The notes: a model not told the origin generated them from the sequence alone. Shown: positions 8,348 to 17,183, counted from the first letter of the stretch. The stretch is 36,490 nt of DNA from Paenibacillus sp. S150 (GCF_019352175.1 NZ_JACBYI010000057.1:1-36490); one strand, 5' to 3'. Made by a program: numbers and translations.

Positions 8348-10078
8348 CTAGCTCTCATCCATATCCCCGCTGTCCTGGAGCCCGGCGGGAAGCAGGAGCT
8401 GAACGGTTGTTCCAGCCCCAAAGAAGCTGGCTATGGTAACCCCGTATTCGTCTCCGTATCTCAGCTTAATCCGCTCATTTACGTTCTTTACCCCGTAGCC
8501 GCCGGCCTGGCCCTTGCCCTGCATCATTTTCTGGATGTCTCCGGGACGCATGCCGATTCCGTTGTCGATGACTTTCAGCTCAATGTTGCCGCCCGCCCGT
8601 CTGCCGGTCAGGCGGATGGCAATCGTCTCGCCAAACCACGCATGCTTGAAAATATTCTCCACAAACGGCTGCAGCACCAGCTTGATCACCTGCATCTGCA
8701 GAACCTCCTCGTCTACATCCATGTAGACGGTGAACGCATCCGCATATTTCACCCGCTGGATTTCAAGATAGGTGGCGACCTGCTCAAGCTCCTTCTCCAG
8801 TGCAATGTAGACATTGCCCTGATTCAGCGTCAGCCGGTAGAACCGCGAAAGCCCTTGCACCATTTCGGTGACCTTGCCGATCTCGCCGAGATTCGCCAGA
8901 CTGCTTATCGTGGAGAGTGTATTGTACAGGAAATGCGGATTAATCTGCGCCTGCAGCGCTTCCAGCTCCGCCTGCTTCTTCTGGATGCCCTGCACGTACA
9001 CGCTGTTGATCAGCTCCTGAATATTGGTCGCCATCACATTGAACGAATCGGCGATCTGCACAAATTCATCATTGCCGGAGAAGCGTATCCGCTTCTGGAA
9101 ATTTCCTTCCTGAAAAGCACGCACCAGCCCCACGATCCGGCTCATTTTGCGGCCTGAAATCCGTGCGACCCCGTATCCGATAACCGTCATCACCAGGAAG
9201 CTGACTGCGCACACGGCAAAAATCACCCGGCGCAGCCTCCCCGCATCCTGCGTCAGATACGTATAGGGCACCAGAGATTCGATCACGAAGCTGCTGCCGG
9301 GGATCTTTTCATGCAGAATGAGAAAATCCCTGCCGCCCTCCTCATAATCCGCCATGCCGCGCTGGAACAGGATTTCGCCACCGGTCTCTTCCACAAGCCG
9401 GAGGGTGATTCCCTCCTCCAAGGGGAAGGTGTCAAATCCGCCGAACAAATCCTCCAGGGACACGGTGATGCGCACATAGCCGATCACGGTTTTATAATCA
9501 CTGAAGTTGACCAGTCTGCGGACATGGGAAATGTTGTCCAGCTTCGGGTCCGTATCAATCTGCAGCCAGAGGTTATCCCGTTTCGAATCCTTGAGGGACT
9601 GGTACCACTCGCTTCCGGTGATATCCTTAAAAGGCAATATGTAATAATCGCTGTCATAAATCGGCTCATCCAGATTGTCCCCGGATACAATGTTGAGGTC
9701 ACTGTTCGGGGTATAGAGCATGAAGCGTATTTTGTTTCCGAACAGCTGCAGCGGTGCGGTAATCTGGGGAATGATCTCATCGAGCATAGCCAGATAAATT
9801 TCAAACGGAGTCCCCTTCAGTTCAAGCGCACGCTGAAAGGGCTGGCTTCCGAACAGGTTGTCCGACATCCGCTGAATCTCATCCATCTGATAGCGGATAT
9901 TGTTCCTGGCCTGCTCCATTCCTGTCCGGATGTTCGACTCGGCCATCTCCGTCCGCGAATCGGTCAGCATGGAATAGGAGATATAGCCGATGGACACATC
10001 GGTCAGCAGCACCAGCAGCAGATAGGGAATCATCATTTTGTAGGTAAAAGGCATATATTTCTTCAGCTTGGGCATCAC
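8348..10078 (-). CDS. yesM: YesM-type sensor histidine kinase
   Basis: This 576-residue membrane kinase has a first membrane segment at about 15-38, an extracellular dCache-like sensing region at about 40-283, a second segment at about 284-305, a HAMP linker and a His_kinase domain. The phospho-accepting His382 is in QINPHFLYNTLS. The ATPase domain shows VIDNGIGM and GYGVKNVNERI. It should detect an extracellular carbohydrate, possibly through a binding protein, and phosphorylate YesN. The two genes are 15 bp apart, so they are co-transcribed. The frame opens GTG-ATG behind AAAAGGATG; either codon could be the start, and they differ by one residue. Confidence 0.93.
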   Translation of the reverse strand: MMPKLKKYMPFTYKMMIPYLLLVLLTDVSIGYISYSMLTDSRTEMAESNIRTGMEQARNNIRYQMDEIQRMSDNLFGSQPFQRALELKGTPFEIYLAMLDEIIPQITAPLQLFGNKIRFMLYTPNSDLNIVSGDNLDEPIYDSDYYILPFKDITGSEWYQSLKDSKRDNLWLQIDTDPKLDNISHVRRLVNFSDYKTVIGYVRITVSLEDLFGGFDTFPLEEGITLRLVEETGGEILFQRGMADYEEGGRDFLILHEKIPGSSFVIESLVPYTYLTQDAGRLRRVIFAVCAVSFLVMTVIGYGVARISGRKMSRIVGLVRAFQEGNFQKRIRFSGNDEFVQIADSFNVMATNIQELINSVYVQGIQKKQAELEALQAQINPHFLYNTLSTISSLANLGEIGKVTEMVQGLSRFYRLTLNQGNVYIALEKELEQVATYLEIQRVKYADAFTVYMDVDEEVLQMQVIKLVLQPFVENIFKHAWFGETIAIRLTGRRAGGNIELKVIDNGIGMRPGDIQKMMQGKGQAGGYGVKNVNERIKLRYGDEYGVTIASFFGAGTTVQLLLPAGLQDSGDMDES

Positions 10079-10216
10079 TTGCGAAACATCCTTTTATATG
10101 GATTTCGGTATGTCTATATTAACGTTCCCTTGTCCGGAAATAAATAGGCAGCGGCAAAAGCGCAGGACTTCCTCCCGGCTCCCCCGAAATTGACAGCCTA
10201 TAAGTTCAATCTCTAA

Positions 10217-12592
10217 TCAAGAAACCGCTGAAATGTGCAGAACTACCTCTGCCGCTGCAAGCCCCGTGGATGCAGCCCGCACTGTTACCGGACCCGGTGC
10301 GGCGGCAGCCTGAATCAGAGCCAGGCACCAGCCGCTAAACACCCGGCGCACAGCTGCCTTATCCGGTTCATGGCTGCTCGGGTTGCCGTTTCCCACGCCG
10401 AGAAGTATGCCTGCCCCCTCCACTTCGAAGCAGATTTCATTATCCGCTGCCGGAACAACGTGCCCGTGTTCGTCCACAACCGCCACGCGGACCGGAATCG
10501 TATCCGAGCCGTCCGCTTCACCCGTCAGCCGGTCCGGGTACAGGCGAATCCGGGCTGGCTTACCTGGCGTGACGGCGGTTTTTTCGGCAGCAATACGTCC
10601 TCCGCTCCGGCCTACAGCCTTTAATTCGCCCGGCTCATAGACCACCTCCCAGGACAGATACCCGGTCCGGTTCACCTTCTGTTCACCCAGGCTTGTTCCG
10701 TTCAGGATCAGCTCGGCCGTATCCGTATTGGAGAACACCCGTACCTCAATGGGCTTGCCCTCCGACCCCGGCCAGTTCCAATGCGGCAGCAGATGAATCA
10801 TCGGCTCGTCCTTCCAGACCGCCTGCATATAATAATAGCTGTCCTTGGGGAAGCCGCAGGTATCCATCAGCCCGAAATGCGAGTTCACGCACGGCCACAG
10901 ATAAGGAGTCGGCTCTCCCCGGTAGTCGAACCCGGTCCACATGAACACGCCCGTAAGAAAACGGTTCTCCGCTGCATCGCGCCAAGCCTGCTGCGGGCTG
11001 CAGCCCCACGATGGTACATTCGTGCCATATTCGGAGCAGTAGCCGCGTACCGGATCATCCTCGTAGATTCCCCGGGTCACGGTATAGCTGGCGCATTCGC
11101 TGCCGATCATAAGCCGCTCCGGATGCCGCTCATGGTCCCGGATATCCAGGTGATCCCGGTGTCCATAATTGTAGCCTGTAATATCCACAGCCTCATTGTA
11201 TCCATTCTCATACCAGCCGTGGTTCATGGCTGCCGAGGTTGGGCGCGTGGGATCGATTTTTCTCACCGTATCCGCCAGGGTCTTCAGAATGCGCCTGCCG
11301 GTCACCGTTCCCTCCAGAACCTCCTCGTTCTCCAGGTTCCAGATGATCACCGAGGGGTGATTGCGGTCCCGGTAGAGCATCCGCTTCAGCTGGGACAGGC
11401 CACCCGGACTGCTGTCGAGCTTGCGGTTCTCATCCATCACCAGCAATCCGAGCCGGTCGCAGAGATCCAGCAGCTCGGGGGTTGGCGGATGGTGCGCACT
11501 GCGGTAGGCATTGGAGCCCATTTCCTTCAGCAGCCGCAGCTTGTATTCAATCAGGCTGTCCGGCAGCGCCACACCCACACCGGCGAAATCCTGATGGTTG
11601 CAGGTGCCTTTGATCAGCAGCGGTTCTCCGTTCAGGAAAAAGCCTTCCTCCGCATCGAAGCGGATACTGCGGATACCGAACGCCGTCTCATACCGGTCCA
11701 CCTCTATACCGTCATTCTTCAGGATGGACACGGCCTTATAGAGATACGGCGTTTCAGGAGACCATAAGACCGGCTGCTCCAGCTTAAAGCTCTGCTCCAG
11801 CTCCGTCTCGCCGTACCCAGCGGCATAAGCTTGTACCGTTTCAGCACAGACCCGCCCTCCGGCAGCATCATATATTTCCGTGTGCAGCGAGGCCGCCCGG
11901 CCTTCTGTATACTCATTGCAGATGCGGGTGTTGATCTGCACCACGGCCTGCTGCGGCGCTACTTCCGGGGTGGTGATATAGGTTCCGTACTCTGCCACAT
12001 GCAGCCGGCCGGTCTGCTCCAGCCAGACATGGCGGTAGATACCGCAGCCCTCATACCACCAGCCCTCGTTCTCCCGCGCATCCACCTTTACCAGTATGAC
12101 ATTCTTGCCCTCCCCGCCGTAGCGGAGCACATCCGTCAGATCATATGAGAATCCGATGTAGCCTCCCCGGTGCTCACCGATGAAGTGTCCGTTGACCCAC
12201 ACCGAGCTGAGGCCCGACACTCCGCCGAAGGCTACCGTCCATTTGCGCTCTGCACCTTCTGCCGGCAGAACAAAGCTTTTGCGGTAAAAACCGGTTCCGC
12301 CCGGCAAATACCCGTGGCTGCCATCTCTTGAACCCAGTGAGGCGTCTTGCACATACTGCTGCTCCACACACCAGTCATGCGGCAGGCTGACAGGCTTCCA
12401 TTCCAGCTGCCGATGGCCCATCCCTTTATCGTTAAAAGCGATATCCAGCCAATCCCCCTCCTGCAAGGAACCGCAGTCCGTAATCCCGCCCGTCATTCCG
12501 GCCTTCACCGCATGAGGAATGTCGATATCCCCTTTATAAAAGCTCCAATCTGCATCAAACCGGCTTCTGCTTCTCCCTGCTCCGCTACTCAC
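10217..12592 (-). CDS. glycoside hydrolase family 2 beta-galactosidase
   Basis: This 791-residue cytoplasmic GH2 enzyme consists of a jelly-roll sugar-binding domain (about 1-200), an Ig-like domain (about 200-310), the TIM barrel (about 311-600) and C-terminal beta domains of the DUF4982/Ig type. The acid/base is probably Glu423 in WNLENEE and the nucleophile Glu499 in MIGSEC. The barrel opens with FFLNGEPLLIKGTCNHQDF, which is typical. Length fits the shorter BgaB/uidA-like GH2 enzymes rather than LacZ. The start is GTG behind AAGGAGG at about 10 bp. It is divergent from an AraC-type gene with paired direct repeats in between. Beta-galactosidase is the best call; another beta-glycosidase specificity is possible. 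Confidence 0.9.
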   Translation of the reverse strand: MSSGAGRSRSRFDADWSFYKGDIDIPHAVKAGMTGGITDCGSLQEGDWLDIAFNDKGMGHRQLEWKPVSLPHDWCVEQQYVQDASLGSRDGSHGYLPGGTGFYRKSFVLPAEGAERKWTVAFGGVSGLSSVWVNGHFIGEHRGGYIGFSYDLTDVLRYGGEGKNVILVKVDARENEGWWYEGCGIYRHVWLEQTGRLHVAEYGTYITTPEVAPQQAVVQINTRICNEYTEGRAASLHTEIYDAAGGRVCAETVQAYAAGYGETELEQSFKLEQPVLWSPETPYLYKAVSILKNDGIEVDRYETAFGIRSIRFDAEEGFFLNGEPLLIKGTCNHQDFAGVGVALPDSLIEYKLRLLKEMGSNAYRSAHHPPTPELLDLCDRLGLLVMDENRKLDSSPGGLSQLKRMLYRDRNHPSVIIWNLENEEVLEGTVTGRRILKTLADTVRKIDPTRPTSAAMNHGWYENGYNEAVDITGYNYGHRDHLDIRDHERHPERLMIGSECASYTVTRGIYEDDPVRGYCSEYGTNVPSWGCSPQQAWRDAAENRFLTGVFMWTGFDYRGEPTPYLWPCVNSHFGLMDTCGFPKDSYYYMQAVWKDEPMIHLLPHWNWPGSEGKPIEVRVFSNTDTAELILNGTSLGEQKVNRTGYLSWEVVYEPGELKAVGRSGGRIAAEKTAVTPGKPARIRLYPDRLTGEADGSDTIPVRVAVVDEHGHVVPAADNEICFEVEGAGILLGVGNGNPSSHEPDKAAVRRVFSGWCLALIQAAAAPGPVTVRAASTGLAAAEVVLHISAVS

Positions 12593-12653
12593 CTTGCGAC
12601 CGCCTCCTTGCTGGACTATATTGATATTGTAGATTAGATTATCATCATATCGT

Positions 12654-12683
12654 TAGCACAATGCCACTATTGAATAGCACAAT
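12654..12683. promoter_or_regulatory. direct repeats TAGCACAAT, candidate AraC-family operator
   Basis: TAGCACAAT occurs at 12654-12662 and again at 12675-12683, exactly 21 bp apart (two helical turns). This is the arrangement of half-sites bound by AraC-family proteins. The site lies in the 112-bp divergent spacer between the GH2 gene and the AraC-type gene, upstream of AT-rich -10-like sequence for the GH2 gene. The repeat is seen; its function is inferred. Confidence 0.55.
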
Positions 12684-12704
12684 CTGAATGTGAGGGATAA
12701 CTCC

Positions 12705-13556
12705 ATGCCGCTTCCTTTTCGCCTGTCTTCGGATGCTCTGAACCCGAGGCTGCCGCTCGCGCTGTACAATATCGGTTGCCATGCCCAGCATCCCATCTCC
12801 CGCCCGTCCGGCTATCTTGTGCCGCAGTGCTTCATTGTATTCGCAGGCAAAGGCCGCGTCCGCTTCAAGGATGGAAGAAGCCTGACCCTGGAAGCGGGAC
12901 AGGCAATGATCCTGCCAACCGGGCAGCCGCACGAGTATTACCCGCTGCCCGGAGCGCCTTGGCTGGTCGGCTATATCGGGTTCAAGGGCAGGATTGCGGA
13001 AGAGCTGGTCATCGGCTGCGGCTTGCCGTTCGGCGCAGCGGTCTCCCTGAAGAACACGCAGTCGCTGATGAACCCGCTGAGACTGCTCTGGGAGCTAGCA
13101 GACCAAGCGGAGCCGTCCCAGGCCCCGTACATCTCCGGCAGACTCTATGAATTCATTCTGCTCCTGTCGGATCTGGCCGACCTGCCCGCAGCTCCGGTTT
13201 CCCTTCCGGGAAGCAGCCCTGCGGAAGAGGCCTTGCGGCGCGCGGCGGGTTATATGCAGGAGCACCTCACCGAAACCCTGCAGATGTCCAACATTGCCCA
13301 TGTTGTGGGCTATTCGGTGCAGCATTTCATGCGGCTCTTCCGTGAGGCCTACGGCATTACCCCCCATGCTTATTTACAGGGCCTGCGGCTGAACCAGGCC
13401 GTGAAGTGGCTGGAGGAGCACCGGGACATGCCGGTCAAAGAAATCGCCGGCCGCCTGGGACTGGAGCCCAATTATTTCATCCGTGCCTTCAAAAAGGCCT
13501 ACGGGACATCCCCCGGAGCCTACCGGGAGAAGCTATGGAGCACGGCTCGTTTCTGA
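12705..13556 (+). CDS. AraC-family transcriptional regulator with cupin sensor domain
   Basis: This 283-residue regulator has an N-terminal AraC cupin domain (FVIFAGKGRVRFKDGR-like region with AGQAMILPTGQPHEYYPL) that should bind a sugar. The C-terminal double helix-turn-helix contains MSNIAHVVGYSVQHFMRLFR and IAGRLGLEPNYFIRAFKKAY, followed by GTSPGAYREK. A GTG lies 15 bp upstream in frame, but the ATG at 12705 has GAGGG at 8 bp and is preferred. It is divergent from the GH2 gene and probably controls it through the paired direct repeats in the shared spacer. Confidence 0.9.
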   Translation: MPLPFRLSSDALNPRLPLALYNIGCHAQHPISRPSGYLVPQCFIVFAGKGRVRFKDGRSLTLEAGQAMILPTGQPHEYYPLPGAPWLVGYIGFKGRIAEELVIGCGLPFGAAVSLKNTQSLMNPLRLLWELADQAEPSQAPYISGRLYEFILLLSDLADLPAAPVSLPGSSPAEEALRRAAGYMQEHLTETLQMSNIAHVVGYSVQHFMRLFREAYGITPHAYLQGLRLNQAVKWLEEHRDMPVKEIAGRLGLEPNYFIRAFKKAYGTSPGAYREKLWSTARF

Positions 13557-14035
13557 CACACACTTGAAACCGGGTTTGGCGGAGATGGAAAGGCCTGTCT
13601 GACCTTCCCGTCCTTCGCATTTTGTCTATTTGCGCCGTATTCAGGAGCACTTGTGCCCTTCATTTCAACTCTTTGCCCGCCTGCGCCGTATTCAAGGGCA
13701 CTTGTGCCGCTCCTTGCTTGTACAACAAAAAAGCCCAAGCGATGATCAAGCTCATCGCCCAGACTTGGAACCCTACGTTCTATTTCTTTCAGCTGCTCTG
13801 TTCTGTGGCTTACGTTCCGTAATTTACGTTCACGTTCAGTGGGGTTCTCAGTGGGGTTCCAAGTATTCCTGGTGTTTAATTCATTTATTCCGTTCAAGTG
13901 CTCCATTCATTAGTAGCTTATTCAGGTATTCTGTTCCGTAGTGTTTCGTTCAGTCGTTACCTTCAGCATAGTTACGTTCAGCATCGTTACCTTCAGTGTC
14001 GTTACGTCCAGAGCCCCGGTTCAGACGCGCTCCCT
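13557..14035. repeat. gene-free, repeat-rich spacer between AraC and CapA genes
   Basis: No gene is supported here. It holds a 26-27-bp direct repeat containing GCGCCGTATTCA and CACTTGTGCC, present at about 13630-13656 and 13683-13709. It also holds a minus-strand terminator at 13727-13768, two copies of CAGTGGGGTTC near 13837-13860, and about four degenerate 15-bp units of the form CGTTACCTTCAGCAT at 13954-14013, directly beyond the CapA stop codon. Confidence 0.7.
13727..13768 (-). terminator. minus-strand rho-independent terminator, probably for the CapA gene
   Basis: GCGATGA pairs with TCATCGC, extended by CCAA with TTGG across a small bulge. Six Ts follow on the minus strand. The only minus-strand gene upstream is the CapA-type gene, ending about 270 bp away. 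Confidence 0.6.
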
Positions 14036-15064
14036 TCACAGCTTCTCGCTGACCTTTCCGTCCGCGGCAATTTTGGCATTGAACGAGAGCTGGTTCATCC
14101 GCCCGATGGTCTCTTTATTGTAGGCTTCACCCATAAAATTGGGCTGTCCGCCGATAAGCCTGACCGGAGTAATTCTGCCGGCCACACCGGCATTGCTGAT
14201 CTCAAAATGGACCAGCATGGAGTGAGTAGTCTTGTCGCCGCCGCGTGTGGAGCGGTTGAACACAAAATTGCCCAGCGAATAATAGATTGGCTTATGCTTG
14301 TAGTACTCGATCCCCATCAGGCAGTGGCTGTGCGCGCCGATAATGATATCGGCACCGCTGTCGATCATCTGCTTCGCCAGCGTACGGGCATAATTCTCGG
14401 GATAGTCCTTAAACTCGTTGTTCCAGTGGATGTACACAATGGTATAATCATTGTCTCTGGCCGATTTCTTGATTGCTCCCAGCAGCGGCCCGGTCGTATA
14501 GGCCGAAGCTGCGCCGGGATGGTCAGTACCCGCATACCAGGAAGGGCTGGAGAGCACGCGGCTTACACCGAGTATAGCGATCTTTTTGCCCTTTACCGTT
14601 TGGGTATAGGGTGTAAAAGCCTCACTGATGCTCTTGCCCGCTCCGGTATGCCCGATCTTGTATCTGTCAAGATGTACAAGCGTGTCCAGCATAGCCTCCT
14701 GTCCAAAATCCAAGATATGATTATTGGCCAAGGTGACGCCGTCGATCCCCGCATAGTTCAGCCCCGCAAGAGACGAAGGCTTGGAACGGAACGCAAAGGT
14801 CTTCTCCGCCGCCTTCCCTCTGACCGATACCGGTGTCTCCAGATTGGCAAAGGCGATATCCGCCTGCTTCAGAACGGGCGCCACCTTGGCAAACGGAAAG
14901 TTGACGCCGTATTTGGCGATCTGATCGCCGACAAATCCATCCAGCAAAATATCTCCGGCAAAAGCAAGGTTAATGTTCCCCTTGGCGGGAGCACTTTGAC
15001 TGAAAGCCGCCGGTGCCGGAATCAGCAGCAGTAGTATCACAGCGATGACTGCAAATCTGCGCAA
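14036..15064 (-). CDS. CapA-family protein (PGA_cap metallophosphoesterase fold)
   Basis: This 342-residue exported protein is related to CapA/PgsA, which takes part in poly-gamma-glutamate capsule synthesis. The N-terminus LRRFAVIAVILLLLIPAPAAFS is a signal peptide or anchor. Family motifs in order are LAFAGDILLDGF, FANLETPVS, LANNHILDFG, VYIHWNNEF, IIGAHSHCLMG and PIYYSLGNFVF, matching a calcineurin-like metal centre. The start is probably TTG at 15064 behind AGAGGGG at 9 bp; an ATG 66 bp upstream lacks comparable support. No PGA synthase genes (capB/capC) are adjacent, so a role in PGA synthesis is not proven. Confidence 0.85.
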   Translation of the reverse strand: MRRFAVIAVILLLLIPAPAAFSQSAPAKGNINLAFAGDILLDGFVGDQIAKYGVNFPFAKVAPVLKQADIAFANLETPVSVRGKAAEKTFAFRSKPSSLAGLNYAGIDGVTLANNHILDFGQEAMLDTLVHLDRYKIGHTGAGKSISEAFTPYTQTVKGKKIAILGVSRVLSSPSWYAGTDHPGAASAYTTGPLLGAIKKSARDNDYTIVYIHWNNEFKDYPENYARTLAKQMIDSGADIIIGAHSHCLMGIEYYKHKPIYYSLGNFVFNRSTRGGDKTTHSMLVHFEISNAGVAGRITPVRLIGGQPNFMGEAYNKETIGRMNQLSFNAKIAADGKVSEKL

Positions 15065-15148
15065 AATTTTGGACCCCTCTCTATTCGTCAGACCTGCAAT
15101 TATTTTACTATAATAGAGGAAGAAGTCCAAATAAAGGGTATCAGCAGG

Positions 15149-15808
15149 CTACCCCCTTGCCTTCTTGAGCACCGCCCGGAAGCAGTTCAGCCCGCCGTAC
15201 TGCTCTGTACGCACGGCATCCGCCGGAAGCTTGAAGTTTGTCTCGCCCCAATACTCGAATCCGGCCTGCAGCAGCACTTCGTTCATCCGCAGCAGATTAA
15301 CGGTCGGATAATCAAAGGTCAGCACGAGCAGTCCCTCTCCGTTCAGCGTACGGTGAAACTCTCTCACGGCCCGGACAGAATCCTCCAGTGACAAATGCTC
15401 CAGGACCGAGATGCAGAAAATCGTATCAAAGCTCTCATCCGCGTATGGCAGTGCAGTCAGATTGGCCTGGGCCAGATGAAGCCGGGGTGTCTGTCTGGCA
15501 TGGACCAGCCGGGCCGCTTCCTCTCCGATATCGTCGGCAATCTCCTGCATAATGGCAGCCCGCGACAGGATGCGCGCATCGATATCACAAGCGTGAACCT
15601 CCGCACTGTAGCCGGCGAGGTAGAACTTGAGGGGATGGGAAATTCCGCAGGCAGCATCCAGCACCACATCATGCGGCGACACAAAATTTGTACACCATTC
15701 ATATTCATAAGGCCGGCTCCACCAGGCTTCCGGCAAATCATAAATCAGCTTCTCGCGTCGGGCATCGGCATTCACAAAAAAACGGGAGACATACGGATGT
15801 GTTGGCAT
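15149..15808 (-). CDS. class I SAM-dependent methyltransferase
   Basis: This 219-residue methyltransferase of the Methyltransf_11 type has motif I VVLDAACGISHPLKFYLAG, followed by the acidic VHACDID that binds the SAM ribose. Later motifs are LTALPYADESFDTIFCISVLEHL and GLLVLTFDYP. The open frame continues upstream to 16024, but that extension runs through a repetitive element and has no homologous look. The ATG at 15808 (MPTHPYVSRFF) has AAAGGAG at good spacing. The substrate is unknown. Confidence 0.85.
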   Translation of the reverse strand: MPTHPYVSRFFVNADARREKLIYDLPEAWWSRPYEYEWCTNFVSPHDVVLDAACGISHPLKFYLAGYSAEVHACDIDARILSRAAIMQEIADDIGEEAARLVHARQTPRLHLAQANLTALPYADESFDTIFCISVLEHLSLEDSVRAVREFHRTLNGEGLLVLTFDYPTVNLLRMNEVLLQAGFEYWGETNFKLPADAVRTEQYGGLNCFRAVLKKARG

Positions 15809-15953
15809 GGCCAGGACTCCTTTTAGAGGAAATTCGGTAGTGAGAGTATATTCAGGAATCCCCGTTTCATGCCATAACCTTACACCGGCCTGCCCGGTAA
15901 GCGTTTTTATGAACAAATAAGGGATAAGCTTCGCTTCCCCCAAAACATATAAA

Positions 15954-16107
15954 CCTGAATTTCGAAAGTGAATTGAACAAATCCAGATCGGACAAGGGAT
16001 AACCCCTCTTTTTCCTTCATCCATTTAATGCAAGCTGTTTTTAGCAATAAATCCCTTCGTGTAGAGCTTTTTAGAGGATTTGTGGATACTTGCTTTCGAA
16101 ATTCAGG
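15954..16107. mobile_element. 154-bp inverted-repeat element, copy A (MITE-like)
   Basis: It is bounded by CCTGAATTTCGAAAG on the left and its exact reverse complement CTTTCGAAATTCAGG on the right, a perfect 15-bp terminal inverted repeat. The interior is non-coding and shared with copy B at 16917-17070. The left flank is CATATAAA and the right flank ATTAATTC. It lies upstream of the methyltransferase gene. Confidence 0.65.
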
Positions 16108-16683
16108 ATTAATTCTGATCTTTCAAGTGGAAACGGTCACCTCATATTCCCCCAGCCGCTTTTTCGCAAGGGTTAGCGGGAAAAAGGAACCCTAATCGTT
16201 CCGGTTCTCTCCCTTATAGAGGAATACGCCTACATTAAGATGAACTTGAACCATTCATCCAAAGGGCAGCCATTTTAGTGGTAAAAAGGATCACTAATCC
16301 ACCGCATTCGGAGACTGGATCATCCCTAGTGGGAAAAAGTATACCTAATTCGGCTGAAATCAGCTGTATGGAGGGAGTGGGCCTCCATGAAGTGTACAAA
16401 ATCCCACTAAAACCCGTTAAATCCAAAATCCCAGCCCATTAGTGTTACTTTTTCCACTTCGCTTCAGTCCCCTATGAATCTCTCCCTTGCGTTCCATCAG
16501 CTTGTTCAGGTTCGCCGGTTCCATTCATATACATTAAGTTTCTTTATTGTGTTTTTTAAAGATTACAGAACCGCCTCCCGCTTAAACAGCGAAGCGGACG
16601 GACCCGCGGAACAGCGGCAGCGGCCGCCCGGGTCTCCGGATTTTCACCGCTAAGAGACTGCGACGAAATAAAGTACCGCTACA
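16108..16683. repeat. gene-free region with TTAGTG...CACTAA palindromic repeats
   Basis: No gene is supported. At least four copies of a dispersed imperfect palindrome are present, around 16171-16196, 16275-16297 (TTAGTG-N11-CACTAA), 16325-16350 and 16438-16460 (opposite orientation). The core between the arms is an A-rich GGGAAAAAG. Related copies occur at 26513-26690 and 36311-36380. Confidence 0.7.
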
Positions 16684-16725
16684 TTGTTGACAAAACTCCC
16701 AAAACCGTGGAGATTTTGTCAACAA
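16684..16725. repeat. long hairpin TTGTTGACAAAA...TTTTGTCAACAA
   Basis: A 12-bp perfect arm (TTGTTGACAAAA with TTTTGTCAACAA) is continued by CTCC with GGAG around a 9-nt loop, with one bulged A. No T-run follows. It lies in non-coding DNA, and the left arm contains a TTGACA-like sequence. Confidence 0.7.
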
Positions 16726-16836
16726 AAGCGGCTACTAATTTCCTCGCAGCTCCTAAGGGGAATGAAATTAATCTGGAGAGCACAGCGACCCGGACAGCGC
16801 TCCGTTCGCGGAGCCGTCCACTCCAAAGCGCAAGTG

Positions 16837-16874
16837 GAAACGGATACCGTCCTCATAAGGACGGTATCCGTTTC
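16837..16874. repeat. perfect 17-bp inverted repeat with CATA loop
   Basis: GAAACGGATACCGTCCT and its exact reverse complement are separated by only four bases, giving a very stable cruciform or hairpin. It is not followed by a T-run. It lies between other repeats in a gene-free region. Confidence 0.8.
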
Positions 16875-16916
16875 AGTGAGAAAGATAAGGCTAATTTATA
16901 GCGTGAAACATATAAA

Positions 16917-17070
16917 CCTGAATTCCGAAAGTGAATTGAACCCATCCAGATCAGACAAGGGATAACCCCTCTTTTTCCTTCACCCATTGGGTGCAAGCTG
17001 TTTGTAGCAAGACATCCCTTCGTGTAGAGCTTTTTAGATGATTTGTGGATACTTACTTTCGAAATTCAGG
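16917..17070. mobile_element. 154-bp inverted-repeat element, copy B (MITE-like)
   Basis: It has the same length and ends as copy A, with one mismatch in the left arm (CCTGAATTCCGAAAG). The flanks are CATATAAA on the left and ATAAATTCTTATC on the right. The surrounding repeat matches the element-free copy at 2881-2995, whose junction reads CATATAAATAAATTC. Confidence 0.68.
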
Positions 17071-17183
17071 ATAAATTCTTATCTTTCAAGCAGAAACGGC
17101 TTCGCCGTCCTTATAAGGGACGGAGAGTTCCAGCCGGAAATAGAAGGATCATTTAATGTGCAACGGATATAAATTATATTTTG

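Noticed and set aside
7157..9157. Long open frame on the plus strand (666 codons)
   Set aside because: It lies antisense across yesN and yesM and spans their junction, has no plausible domains, and is explained by codon bias of the true genes.
10079..10216. Terminator or promoter between the GH2 gene and yesM
   Set aside because: No convincing hairpin with T-run or -35/-10 pair was found, so read-through from the GH2 gene into yesMN remains possible but unproven.
15809..16024. N-terminal extension of the methyltransferase
   Set aside because: The extra 72 codons run through the 154-bp inverted-repeat element and have no ribosome binding site, while the internal ATG at 15808 has a good one.
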